NCBI RefSeq assembly: GCF_034321785.1
Contig: NZ_JAXLPB010000002.1
Location: 620,001 to 684,000 of the forward strand
Length of the DNA stretch: 64,000 nt
Source of the DNA: Fulvimarina uroteuthidis
GTDB lineage: Bacteria > Pseudomonadota > Alphaproteobacteria > Rhizobiales > Rhizobiaceae
Direction of reading: 5' to 3'
Shown here in pieces: positions 17,435-24,834 of the stretch. The first letter of the stretch is position 1. Each line of letters starts with the position of its first letter. The notes under the pieces are model-generated. The model saw only the letters and a program-made list of their open reading frames with translations, had not been told where the DNA came from and did no database searches. Both the position numbers and the translations under genes were made by a program.

Positions 17435-17956
17435 TCAGTCGGAGGCGGGATCGGCTGCCAGGGGGCTTGCGCCATCCATGGTGCCGATGGTTTCCATGGC
17501 GTGCCGCAGGGCGACCTTGGTCATGTTCTCGACGGGCAGGGACCGGAAAGCCAGGATGCGCGCCTCGATCTGAGCAAGTGCGGCCCGGAAGGCCGCCTTT
17601 CCGGTCGCGTCGTCCCCCTCCACGAGCGACGGGTTCACGATGCCCCAATGGAAGCGTTGGGGGGTACCGGGCCAGGCCGGACAGGTCTCGCCAACAGCTT
17701 CGTCGCAGAGCGTGATCACGAAATGCAGGTCCGGCGCGTCCTGGCTGGAAAAGCTTTCCCAGGATTTGGATTTGAGGCCGGTCGTCTCGTAGCCGGCCTC
17801 GCGCAACGTCTCGAGCGCCAGCGGGTGGATCGTGCCGCGCGGGCGGCTTCCGGCCGAAAACGCATCGAAGCGGTCTTCGCACTCGGCATTCATGACGGCT
17901 TCGGCCAGAACCGAGCGCGCCGAATTGCAGGTGCTGAGGAAAAGGACGTTCTTCAT
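17435..17956 (-). CDS. ArsC-like low-molecular-weight phosphatase-fold protein with a displaced P-loop cysteine
   Basis: A 173-residue protein of the LMW-PTPase/thioredoxin-coupled arsenate reductase family. Family features are the N-terminal strand MKNVLFL, NSARSVLAEAV, SAGSRPRG, HPLALETLREAGYETTGLKSKSWE and TLCDEAVGETCPAWPG, which keeps the two resolving-type cysteines (C84, C92). The P-loop reads STCNSARS (residues 8-15), where the family has CTGNSARS: Ser replaces the nucleophilic Cys8, and a Cys sits at position 10 in place of Gly. This breaks the CX5R spacing. It may be non-catalytic, a sensor or binding protein, or a divergent reductase. No arsR, arsB or acr3 gene lies beside it. Confidence 0.85.
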   Translation of the reverse strand: MKNVLFLSTCNSARSVLAEAVMNAECEDRFDAFSAGSRPRGTIHPLALETLREAGYETTGLKSKSWESFSSQDAPDLHFVITLCDEAVGETCPAWPGTPQRFHWGIVNPSLVEGDDATGKAAFRAALAQIEARILAFRSLPVENMTKVALRHAMETIGTMDGASPLAADPASD

Positions 17957-18100
17957 GGTCGAGCGGTCACTTTGCGCGGTGGGAGGGCGACGCGTCCTGA
18001 CAAAGGTTCGTCAGCGCCGCATATCCCTGCGCGGACGCTCCGGCAATCCTTGAACGGAAGATGCCGTCGCGCATCGAGACGGGCGGGGCGTTCCGGGCGA

Positions 18101-19087
18101 TCAATCCCCGGCATTGGGAATGTTCAACTGTTCGCCGCAGGCCTTGCAGTGGATGGCGTCGGGATCGTGCCGCAGCAGGCCGCAGGTGGGGCACTGGTAC
18201 TGTACTTTGGGCGGCTTGAAGACGGCTTGCGCCAGGTTGAAGAACAGCGAGATGCCGATGATCATGATGAGGATCGAGGTGAGCTTTCCCGCCGGGCCGT
18301 CGAGCGTGATGTCGCCATAGCCCGTGGTCGTCACCGAGGCGACGGTGAAGTAGAGGGCGTCGAGATAGCCTTCGAGGCCGGACGTCTGGCGGAAGAAGAA
18401 CGTGTAGATGAACCCGGTCGCCAGAAAGAGGAAGGTGACGAGGTTGACGACGGCCTTGGCGGGCAGCTCGTACTGCGAATATTTCGAGCGCCGCAGCGGC
18501 CGCCACAAGGTGCCGCTGCGCGAGAGCGACCACAGGCGAACGATGCGCAGGAACCCCAGATTGATGAACGTCATCGGGAAGATCAGCGTGACGAGGATGA
18601 AGATGTCGAGAAGGACGAAGAGCTGGCGCAGCCAGCGCTTCAGGTTCCGTGCCGCGACCGCGCGGGCGAGGAGATCGAGGGCAAGGATCGCGGCCACGGT
18701 ATAATCGATCGGCAGGAAGTAGCGGGTATCGCGAAGCACGGGCGTGACGACGAACAGCGCGATGATGGCGAGATCGACCACCAGGATGATCGCCTGGAAG
18801 CGCAGCGCAGCCTTGCTCTGGCCGAAATAGAGCGCGCGCAGTCTCAGCCGCATGCGCCCGGAGGCGGTGCGCCGCGCCTCCTTGACCGGTTCGCCGCTAT
18901 CCTCCTCGTCCTCGTCTTCCTCGAGGTCGCCGGTCCCGGACTTGCCGGATGCCGGCCTTGCGTCCTCGTCCGTTTCGCCCGCCTTCAACGAATCGTTCGC
19001 GACCGTCTCGTCCCCGTCATTCTTGGCCTGCCCGTCATTCTTGGCCTGTCTGTCTTCGGCGTTCTGGCCGAGGGTCGAATGTGTCAT
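18101..19087 (-). CDS. Voltage-gated-like potassium channel with C-terminal zinc ribbon
   Basis: A 328-residue inner-membrane channel. Residues 1-75 are polar and acidic. Six membrane segments follow from about residue 95; segment 4 carries spaced arginines (LRIVRLWSLSRSG, about 180-192). The pore loop SVTTTGYGDI has an intact K+ filter (TTTGYGD, 253-259). The C-terminus is a zinc ribbon, CPTCGLLRHDPDAIHCKACG (299-318). The start at 19087 is the first ATG after a noisy upstream stretch. The N-terminal tail contains a duplicated NDGQAK hexapeptide from an 18-bp tandem repeat. No RCK domain is present, so gating may use the ribbon. Confidence 0.88.
   Translation of the reverse strand: MTHSTLGQNAEDRQAKNDGQAKNDGDETVANDSLKAGETDEDARPASGKSGTGDLEEDEDEEDSGEPVKEARRTASGRMRLRLRALYFGQSKAALRFQAIILVVDLAIIALFVVTPVLRDTRYFLPIDYTVAAILALDLLARAVAARNLKRWLRQLFVLLDIFILVTLIFPMTFINLGFLRIVRLWSLSRSGTLWRPLRRSKYSQYELPAKAVVNLVTFLFLATGFIYTFFFRQTSGLEGYLDALYFTVASVTTTGYGDITLDGPAGKLTSILIMIIGISLFFNLAQAVFKPPKVQYQCPTCGLLRHDPDAIHCKACGEQLNIPNAGD
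19015..19050. repeat. 18-bp tandem duplication in the channel gene
   Basis: CGTCATTCTTGGCCTGCC (19015-19032) is repeated at 19033-19050 with one change (CTGCC to CTGTC). It encodes two copies of a six-residue unit in the polar N-terminal tail, consistent with a recent slippage event. Confidence 0.9.
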
Positions 19088-19206
19088 GGACGGTCTTTCG
19101 CGTGACGAGGATCGGCATGTGTCGTCATGCGAGGATGACTGGATCGGGGCACATTGAAACAGGCCGGGACGGCGCCGTCCACAGGCCAATGCGAGGAAAC
19201 GAACCG

Positions 19207-19500
19207 ATGACGAGCGAAACCGCGAAGGCCAAGCCGCAGATCGCGATCCATTACTGTACCCAGTGCCAGTGGCTGCTGCGCGCGGCCTGGATGGCCCAGG
19301 AATTGTTGTCCACCTTCGGAACCGATCTCGGCTCCGTCAGCCTGACGCCCGCGACGGGGGGCCGTTTCGAGATCTTCTATGACGGGCAGACGCTTTGGGA
19401 GCGCAAGGCCGACGGCGGATTTCCGGAGGCCAAGGTCCTGAAGCAAAGGGTGCGCGACCGGCTCGACCCGGCCCGCGATCTCGGCCACAGCGACCGCTGA
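19207..19500 (+). CDS. SelW/Rdx-family thioredoxin-fold protein
   Basis: A 97-residue SelT/SelW/SelH (Rdx) family protein. The signature is HYCTQCQWLLRAAWMAQELL, with a CxxC redox pair (C17, C20), and then the GGRFEIFYDG strand and the KADGGFPEAKVLKQRVRD helix. In bacteria these are Cys versions of selenoprotein W, presumed to act in redox control; substrates are unknown. The start at 19207 has GAGGAAA upstream; an ATG at 19189 is too close to that site. It is divergent from the channel gene. Confidence 0.9.
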   Translation: MTSETAKAKPQIAIHYCTQCQWLLRAAWMAQELLSTFGTDLGSVSLTPATGGRFEIFYDGQTLWERKADGGFPEAKVLKQRVRDRLDPARDLGHSDR

Positions 19501-19585
19501 CAGGCGGGTGCGCGGCGCAAAGCCGCATGTTCCGTGGCGAAAACGGCGGACCGAACGGCCCGCCGCCTAGTCCGGGGATCGACGC

Positions 19586-19987
19586 TCAGCGCCCGGCGGC
19601 GGAAGCGCCGCCATCGTCGATCGTCACCTTCGAGGCATCGAAGGCGAGCGTGCCGGCCAGTTCCTCGACGCCTGCGTAGGGCGCGTCATAGGCCCAGACC
19701 GCGTTTTCCGCGCCCTGGCCCTCGGCGGAAATGTTCCAGTAGCGCGCCTCTCCCTTGCAAGGACAGCGCGTCCTGTGGTCGTTCTCCAGGAGAAAGGCCA
19801 TCTCCACATGGTCCTTCGGGAAGTAGTAGACCGGCGCATGTCCGGTCTCGCGCACGATCAGGGCATCCTTCGTGGTGGCGAGGACCGCACCGTTGAAGGT
19901 GACGTTGACCGGGCCCGCCGCCTTCTCGATGGTGATCGGCGCCCGTGTGCCCGCCCTGTCCGCAGTGGATAGATTGTCGTTCGTCAT
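19586..19987 (-). CDS. DUF427 domain protein
   Basis: A 133-residue protein of the DUF427 family. Recognisable features are the FNGAVLATTKDALIVRETG strand pair, YYFPKDHVEMAFL and TRCPCKGEARYWNI, followed by AVWAYDAPYAGVEELAGTLAF. The start at 19987 has AAGGAG seven bases upstream. Structures of the family show a small beta-tent fold; its biochemical role is unknown to me. It is transcribed divergently from the purine permease and converges with the SelW-like gene. Confidence 0.92.
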   Translation of the reverse strand: MTNDNLSTADRAGTRAPITIEKAAGPVNVTFNGAVLATTKDALIVRETGHAPVYYFPKDHVEMAFLLENDHRTRCPCKGEARYWNISAEGQGAENAVWAYDAPYAGVEELAGTLAFDASKVTIDDGGASAAGR

Positions 19988-20073
19988 GACTGTCTCCTTC
20001 GGTTCGTCGGGCGCGCCGTCGTCTTGCCCATGTCTTTCAGGAAGCCAAGTCGAAACGGCCCCGATCGTTCCGT

Positions 20074-20092
20074 TCGCAGGTTTCGCCTGCGA
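20074..20092. promoter_or_regulatory. Operator-like inverted repeat before the purine permease
   Basis: TCGCAGG (20074-20080) and CCTGCGA (20086-20092) are perfect inverted arms with a five-base spacer, in the divergent region 120 bases before the permease start. It could be a repressor site; nothing more is visible. Confidence 0.35.
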
Positions 20093-20212
20093 CGAGGTTT
20101 CGCGCCGGGGCGGCCGCCTTTTGCCGATTGGCACGAAACCTGCCCGTCTCACGGGCAGAACACTCAATGGCAGGCCGTCGCGCACGGTTCTGGCCACGAT
20201 CGGAGCAGCGTC

Positions 20213-21604
20213 ATGGGCGAAAAACAGACAGGGCCGCTCGGCAGCATGATCTATGCGCTCGAGGACAGGCCCGCGCCGGGACCGGCGATGCTGGCCGCGA
20301 CCCAGCACATTCTGGCGGCGATCATCGGCATCGTGACGCCGAGCCTCATCATCGGCGGCGCCCTCGGGCTCGGGGCGGAAGTGCCCTATCTCATCGCCAT
20401 GTCGCTGTTCGTCTCGGGGGTCGCCACCTTCATCCAGTGCAAGCGCATCGGTCCGGTCGGGTCCGGACTTCTCAGCGTGCAGGGCACGAGCTTCGCCTTT
20501 CTCGGCGCGATCCTGGCCGCGGGCTTCGCGGTGAAGGGACGGGGCGGTACGCCGGACGAGATCCTCGCCATGATCTTCGGGCTCTGCCTCGTCGGCTGCC
20601 TCGTCGAGATCGTGCTTTCCCGATTCATCGGCAAGCTGCGCCGCATCATCACGCCCACCGTCACCGGCATCGTCATCACGGTGATCGGCCTGTCGCTGAT
20701 CAAAGTCGGCTTCACCGATTTCGCGGGCGGGGCGAATGCCGGCGAGACCTTCGGGGCGCCGGTCAATCTCGCGCTCGGCTTCGTCGTCATCGCCGTGATC
20801 CTCGTCCTGACGTTCCAGGCCAATGCGATGGTGCGGATCTCCGCGATCATGCTCGGCCTCCTCGCGGGCTTCGCCATCGCGGCGGTTCTGGGCGAGGTGG
20901 ATTTCTCGAACTTCGGCGCCGGGCCGTTCCTTGCTCTGCCGGTGCCGTTCAAATATGGCCTCGATTTCGATATCGGGCTCTTCCTGCCGATCGCCTTCAT
21001 CTATCTCATCACCGCGATCGAGACGACCGGCGACCTGACGGCCAATTCGGTGATCTCCGGCGAGCCGGTGAAGGGCCCGCTCTATCTGGAGCGGATCACC
21101 GGAGGCGTGCTGGCCGATGGCATCAATTCGGGCCTTGCGGCGGTCTTCAACACCTTCCCCAACACGACCTTCTCGCAGAACAACGGCGTGATCCAGATGA
21201 CCGGCGTCGCAAGCCGCCATGTCGGTCTCTACATCGCCGCGATCCTCGTCGTGATGGGCTTCCTGCCGGTCATCGGCAAGGCCTTCCTGCTGGTGCCCAA
21301 GCCCGTCCTGGGCGGTGCGACCCTCGTCCTGTTCGGCACCATCGCGGTGGCGGGAATCCGCATCATCGCGACCGAGGCGATCGACCGGCGCAAGGTCTAC
21401 ATCATGGCGATCTCGTTCGGCCTGGGGCTCGGGGTGACGCTGGTGCCCGAGGCGACCCGGCAGCTGCCGGACTTCATCCGCCAAGTGTTCGCGACGCCGA
21501 TTACCCTTGCCGGCCTTTCGGCGATCCTCCTCTCCCTCGTCCTGCCGGAGGAGGAGGAGACGGCCGAACGAGCCGAGGAGGACGCGGCGGCGAGGGTGCC
21601 GTGA
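20213..21604 (+). CDS. NCS2 (NAT) family purine permease, xanthine/urate type
   Basis: A 463-residue inner-membrane symporter with about 14 segments. The NAT signature is SQNNGVIQMTGVASRHVG (QNxGxxxxTG form, followed by VASR), which places it with the xanthine/uric-acid permeases rather than uracil UraA. Other features: an early QHILAAIIG with the conserved histidine, and IETTGDLTANS with the substrate glutamate. The start at 20213 has GGAG upstream. Purine catabolism ends in urea, so the permease could feed the urease module at the left of the window, though it is 12 kb away and separately transcribed. Confidence 0.9.
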   Translation: MGEKQTGPLGSMIYALEDRPAPGPAMLAATQHILAAIIGIVTPSLIIGGALGLGAEVPYLIAMSLFVSGVATFIQCKRIGPVGSGLLSVQGTSFAFLGAILAAGFAVKGRGGTPDEILAMIFGLCLVGCLVEIVLSRFIGKLRRIITPTVTGIVITVIGLSLIKVGFTDFAGGANAGETFGAPVNLALGFVVIAVILVLTFQANAMVRISAIMLGLLAGFAIAAVLGEVDFSNFGAGPFLALPVPFKYGLDFDIGLFLPIAFIYLITAIETTGDLTANSVISGEPVKGPLYLERITGGVLADGINSGLAAVFNTFPNTTFSQNNGVIQMTGVASRHVGLYIAAILVVMGFLPVIGKAFLLVPKPVLGGATLVLFGTIAVAGIRIIATEAIDRRKVYIMAISFGLGLGVTLVPEATRQLPDFIRQVFATPITLAGLSAILLSLVLPEEEETAERAEEDAAARVP

Positions 21605-21710
21605 CGGGGAAGGCCAGGGCGCCGCGCGACGTGAGCGCGATGCGAGGCAGCGTTATCCTCGCGTTGATCGCGTCGGCACCATCGAACCGCCGGGCTTTCG
21701 CGGGATGCGA

Positions 21711-21746
21711 AAAGGCCGCCCGCATGCCGGATCGCATGGGGCGGCC
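21711..21746 (-). terminator. Intrinsic terminator of ppa
   Basis: GGCCGCCC (21714-21721) pairs with GGGCGGCC (21739-21746). On the minus strand the stem is followed by TTTTCGC, so it serves the ppa side of this convergent gap. Confidence 0.7.
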
Positions 21747-21785
21747 CCGTTGCCCGGTGCCGGAGCAACCGGCTTGAGCCTTGGT

Positions 21786-22325
21786 CTAGGCTTTGGTCTG
21801 CGCCTCGTAGCGCTCGACCGCCTTGGAAATCATGTCGCGGGCCCGGTCCACATCGCCCCATTCGTGGATCTTCACCCATTTGCCGGGCTCGAGATCCTTA
21901 TAGTGCTCGAAGAAGTGCTCGACCTGCTTGAGCGTGATCTCCGGCATGTCGGCGACGGTCTTCACGCTCTCGTAGCGCCGGGTCATCTTCGTGGTCGGCA
22001 CCGCGATGACCTTCTCGTCCTGGCCGCCATCGTCTTCCATGACAAGAACGCCAATCGGACGCACCGGAATGACGCAGCCGGGGATCAGGGGGCGGGTGTT
22101 GAGAATGAGGACGTCGATCGGATCGCCGTCGTCCGAGAGGGTGTGCGGCACGAAGCCGTAATTGCCCGGATAGCGCATCGGCGTGAACAGGAAGCGATCG
22201 ACGAACAGGGCGCCGGATTCCTTGTCGAGCTCGTACTTGATCGGCTCGCCGCCGATCGGCACCTCGATGATGACATTGACTTCGTCCGGCGGGTTCTTGC
22301 CGCGCGAGATCGCCTCGATGCGCAT
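21786..22325 (-). CDS. ppa: Inorganic pyrophosphatase
   Basis: A 179-residue family I soluble pyrophosphatase, which hydrolyses PPi to phosphate and drives biosynthesis. The catalytic signature is DGDPIDVL (the D-x-D-P-x-D motif), supported by FLFTPMRYPGNYGFVPHTL, EKVIAVP and FFEHYKDLEPGKWVKI. The start at 22325 follows GAGGAAG and gives the conserved MRIEAISRGKNPP N-terminus. Single-gene unit with its own terminator. Confidence 0.97.
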   Translation of the reverse strand: MRIEAISRGKNPPDEVNVIIEVPIGGEPIKYELDKESGALFVDRFLFTPMRYPGNYGFVPHTLSDDGDPIDVLILNTRPLIPGCVIPVRPIGVLVMEDDGGQDEKVIAVPTTKMTRRYESVKTVADMPEITLKQVEHFFEHYKDLEPGKWVKIHEWGDVDRARDMISKAVERYEAQTKA

Positions 22326-22635
22326 GGGGTCTTCCTCTTTCGCTTCACGCCGCACACGTGGCGGCCGGATGGTCGGGGGTCATATAGGACGGCCCGCCGA
22401 TGGAGAAGGCTTAAAACGGTCATCGCGGGCTGCCGCGTTCCGCCGTTCGCGCGTGCAGGCGGGCATCGCAAAAATTTCGCGCATCCTGCACGGACACGTT
22501 GTTTCAGGGCCGCTTTTTCACCGTGCGTTAACCTTAAGGATCTACGAATGGTCCCACACCAGCCGGGCATGAAGGGCCGGCAATCCACAGACTTCACCCA
22601 TGATGGGTTCCCCGCTCATTTAGGTAGCCAAAGCA
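22326..22635. other. Divergent intergenic region ppa / first flagellin (310 bases)
   Basis: Contains GTTAACCTTAAGG at about 22525-22540, which has two TTAA tetramers but not the CtrA N7 spacing. No gene is seen. The flagellin start is preceded only by a weak AGGT site. Confidence 0.5.
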
Positions 22636-24492
22636 ATGACCAGCATCAATACAAACGTCGCCGCGATGACCGCACTGCAGAACCTGCAGATGACGAACAA
22701 TATGATGGAAGAAACCCAGAACCGCATTTCGACCGGCTTCCGCGTCGGCGATGCCAAGGACAACGCGGCCTACTGGTCGATTGCAACCACCATGCGCTCC
22801 GACAACAGATCTCTCAGCGCCGTCACCGATGCTCTGGGTCTCGGCGCCGCGACGGTGGACACCGCCTATACCGGCATGACCTCGGTCAAGGACGTCCTTG
22901 TCGACATCAAGGCCAAGCTGACCGCCGCCACCCAGGACGGCGTCGATCGCTCGAAAGTCCAGTCGGAAGTTTCCGAACTTCAGAAGCAGATGAAGAGCAT
23001 TGCCGACTCCGCGAGCTTCTCGGGCGCCAACTGGCTCTCGGTCAATTCCGGCGCAGCAAGCTATTCCTCCGAAACATCGATCGTCTCGTCCTTCTCGCGC
23101 ATGTCGTCGGGCTCGATCTCGCTTGGTTCGGTGAATATCTCCGTCGACGACCTGAAGCTCTATGACGCGAACAGCGCGTCCGATCCGACGAAGGCTGGTA
23201 TCCTCGATCGGCAGATCGACCTGGTCGACAGAAACGGCAACAAGCTCGACATCGGTGGCACGTCCTCGAAACCCGGTAGCGGAACCGGAGGCCTGAAAGC
23301 CCAGGAAGCCACCGCCGGGAAGTCGATTGCAACGGCCGGTGCCGATTTTGCCGGACCGCTGACGTTTGACGAACTTGGCGACAAGATCTCGTTCAATGTC
23401 AATATTGTCACGACGGATGCCCAAGGCGTCCCCACGACCAAGACGACAGCGGTCACGATCGCCCGCGGAACCGTGCAAACGGCTCTCGACAATTCCGCCG
23501 ACGCAGTCAGCATCACCACGGCCAGTGAATATGTGAAGGTCGTCCAGCAGGCGCTTATCGATGCGGGCATTCCCGGCGTCAATGTCGGCACCGCGCCGGG
23601 CACCGGTGCGGGCGGTACCATCCTGACCTACACGTCGGACAAGGGCACCGTTTCGATCACGGGTGCGACCGGTGCCAACGGGTCAGGTCCCAGCGGAACG
23701 GACCTGACAACGGCCACGCTCGCGCTTGACGCAACGGCGACCACCTATCAGCCGGCCGTCGCGACCATGGACGCCTTCAAGTCTCCGATGCAGCTGACCG
23801 GTGATGCGAATATCAAGTTCTCGATCGGGGTGGATGGTGCGGCGACCCCGACCCCGGTGACGATCGACAAAGCGACCATCAGCCGTGCTCTCGGCACGAC
23901 GGACGGCAAGATCAACTCGGCCTATGAATTCCAGCGGGTGGTGCTTGCGGCCCTCGCCGATCCAGCAGGCGATGGTAGCGTTACTGCCATTGCGAACGTG
24001 ACCGTCGGCTCGCTTGCCAATGGTGCCGTGACGTTCACCAGCCAGAATACGTCCGCGACCAGCGCGATCTCTATTTCCGCGGTCACGACGAAGAAGGACG
24101 GCACGAACTCGGCGGCCTCGACGAGCGCTCAGATCTCGATCGCCGACATCGACGTATCGGACAAGGCGTTCGAGGAGCGCGGGGCTACCACGACGGCTCA
24201 GATCAATGATGTGCTCCTCGCCTACATCAACGTCGTCGACCAGGCGATCGAGAGCGTGACGACGGCTGCCTCGAACCTCGGCTCGATCACCAACCGTATC
24301 GAGATGCAGCGCGACTTCCTGTCCAAGCTGACCGATACGATCGACAAGGGGATCGGTACGCTCGTCGATGCGGACATGACCGAAGAGTCGACCAAGCTGA
24401 AGGCCCTTCAGACCCAGCAGCAGCTCGGCGTCCAGGCGCTGTCCATCGCCAATGCTTCGAGCCAGTCGATCATGCAGCTCTTCCAGGGCTGA
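22636..24492 (+). CDS. Flagellin (first of two paralogues)
   Basis: A 618-residue flagellin, the subunit of the flagellar filament, exported by the flagellar type III system. The N-terminal D0/D1 domain (MTSINTNVAAMTALQNLQ, NRISTGFRVGDAKDNAAYWSIA) and the C-terminal D1/D0 domain (ESTKLKALQTQQQLGVQALS) are typical of rhizobial flagellins. The central part is long, with two related units of about 130 residues, near residues 230-360 and 375-500. It shares about half its residues with the second flagellin, and near identity at both ends. A terminator follows, so it has its own transcript. Confidence 0.96.
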   Translation: MTSINTNVAAMTALQNLQMTNNMMEETQNRISTGFRVGDAKDNAAYWSIATTMRSDNRSLSAVTDALGLGAATVDTAYTGMTSVKDVLVDIKAKLTAATQDGVDRSKVQSEVSELQKQMKSIADSASFSGANWLSVNSGAASYSSETSIVSSFSRMSSGSISLGSVNISVDDLKLYDANSASDPTKAGILDRQIDLVDRNGNKLDIGGTSSKPGSGTGGLKAQEATAGKSIATAGADFAGPLTFDELGDKISFNVNIVTTDAQGVPTTKTTAVTIARGTVQTALDNSADAVSITTASEYVKVVQQALIDAGIPGVNVGTAPGTGAGGTILTYTSDKGTVSITGATGANGSGPSGTDLTTATLALDATATTYQPAVATMDAFKSPMQLTGDANIKFSIGVDGAATPTPVTIDKATISRALGTTDGKINSAYEFQRVVLAALADPAGDGSVTAIANVTVGSLANGAVTFTSQNTSATSAISISAVTTKKDGTNSAASTSAQISIADIDVSDKAFEERGATTTAQINDVLLAYINVVDQAIESVTTAASNLGSITNRIEMQRDFLSKLTDTIDKGIGTLVDADMTEESTKLKALQTQQQLGVQALSIANASSQSIMQLFQG

Positions 24493-24527
24493 TCGGAGCC
24501 GCCTGACCGTCTCCATCCAAACGTCAT

Positions 24528-24560
24528 GCAAACAGGCCGCCCCTCGGGTGGCCTGTTTGC
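24528..24560 (+). terminator. Terminator hairpin of the first flagellin
   Basis: GCAAACAGGCC (24528-24538) pairs perfectly with GGCCTGTTTGC (24550-24560), an 11-bp stem with an 11-base loop, ending in GTTTGC. The T stretch is partly inside the stem. Confidence 0.75.
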
Positions 24561-24605
24561 GTTTGCGCGGCCAGACCCCAAAAGCGCCGTCACGCACGGA
24601 TAGAG

Positions 24606-24644
24606 TTCGTTAACGATAATTCATAATACTTCGTTAACGATAAT
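24606..24644 (+). promoter_or_regulatory. Two perfect 15-bp direct repeats upstream of the second flagellin
   Basis: TTCGTTAACGATAAT at 24606-24620 and again at 24630-24644, a 24-bp period, in an AT-rich island. Each contains the GTTAAC palindrome. The second copy continues ATAAC, giving TTAA-N7-ATAA, one mismatch from the CtrA consensus. Likely a regulator site for flagellin transcription. Confidence 0.7.
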
Positions 24645-24834
24645 ATAACGGGATCTCGGTGAAGACTCCGGTCGATGAAAATTTTAGGAAATCGGAAAGG
24701 GGGCGGCTGTCATGTTGGGTCTACAGCGAGCGGTCGAGACAATACTTCCTCCGTAGGCATGATGCCGGTTCGCTGTCCCGGAATAGCCCGGAATGTACCC
24801 CTTCTTTCTGTACCTTTGAAACGGGACACTCCAT

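Larger units (their letters stand above)
24493..24834. other. Intergenic region between the two flagellins (342 bases)
   Basis: Holds the terminator of the first flagellin, then an AT-rich control region with a 15-bp direct repeat, then a leader of about 190 bases. No gene is seen. Confidence 0.6.

Noticed and set aside
22525..22545. GTTAACCTTAAGG before the first flagellin as a CtrA box
   Set aside because: The two TTAA units are only two bases apart instead of seven.
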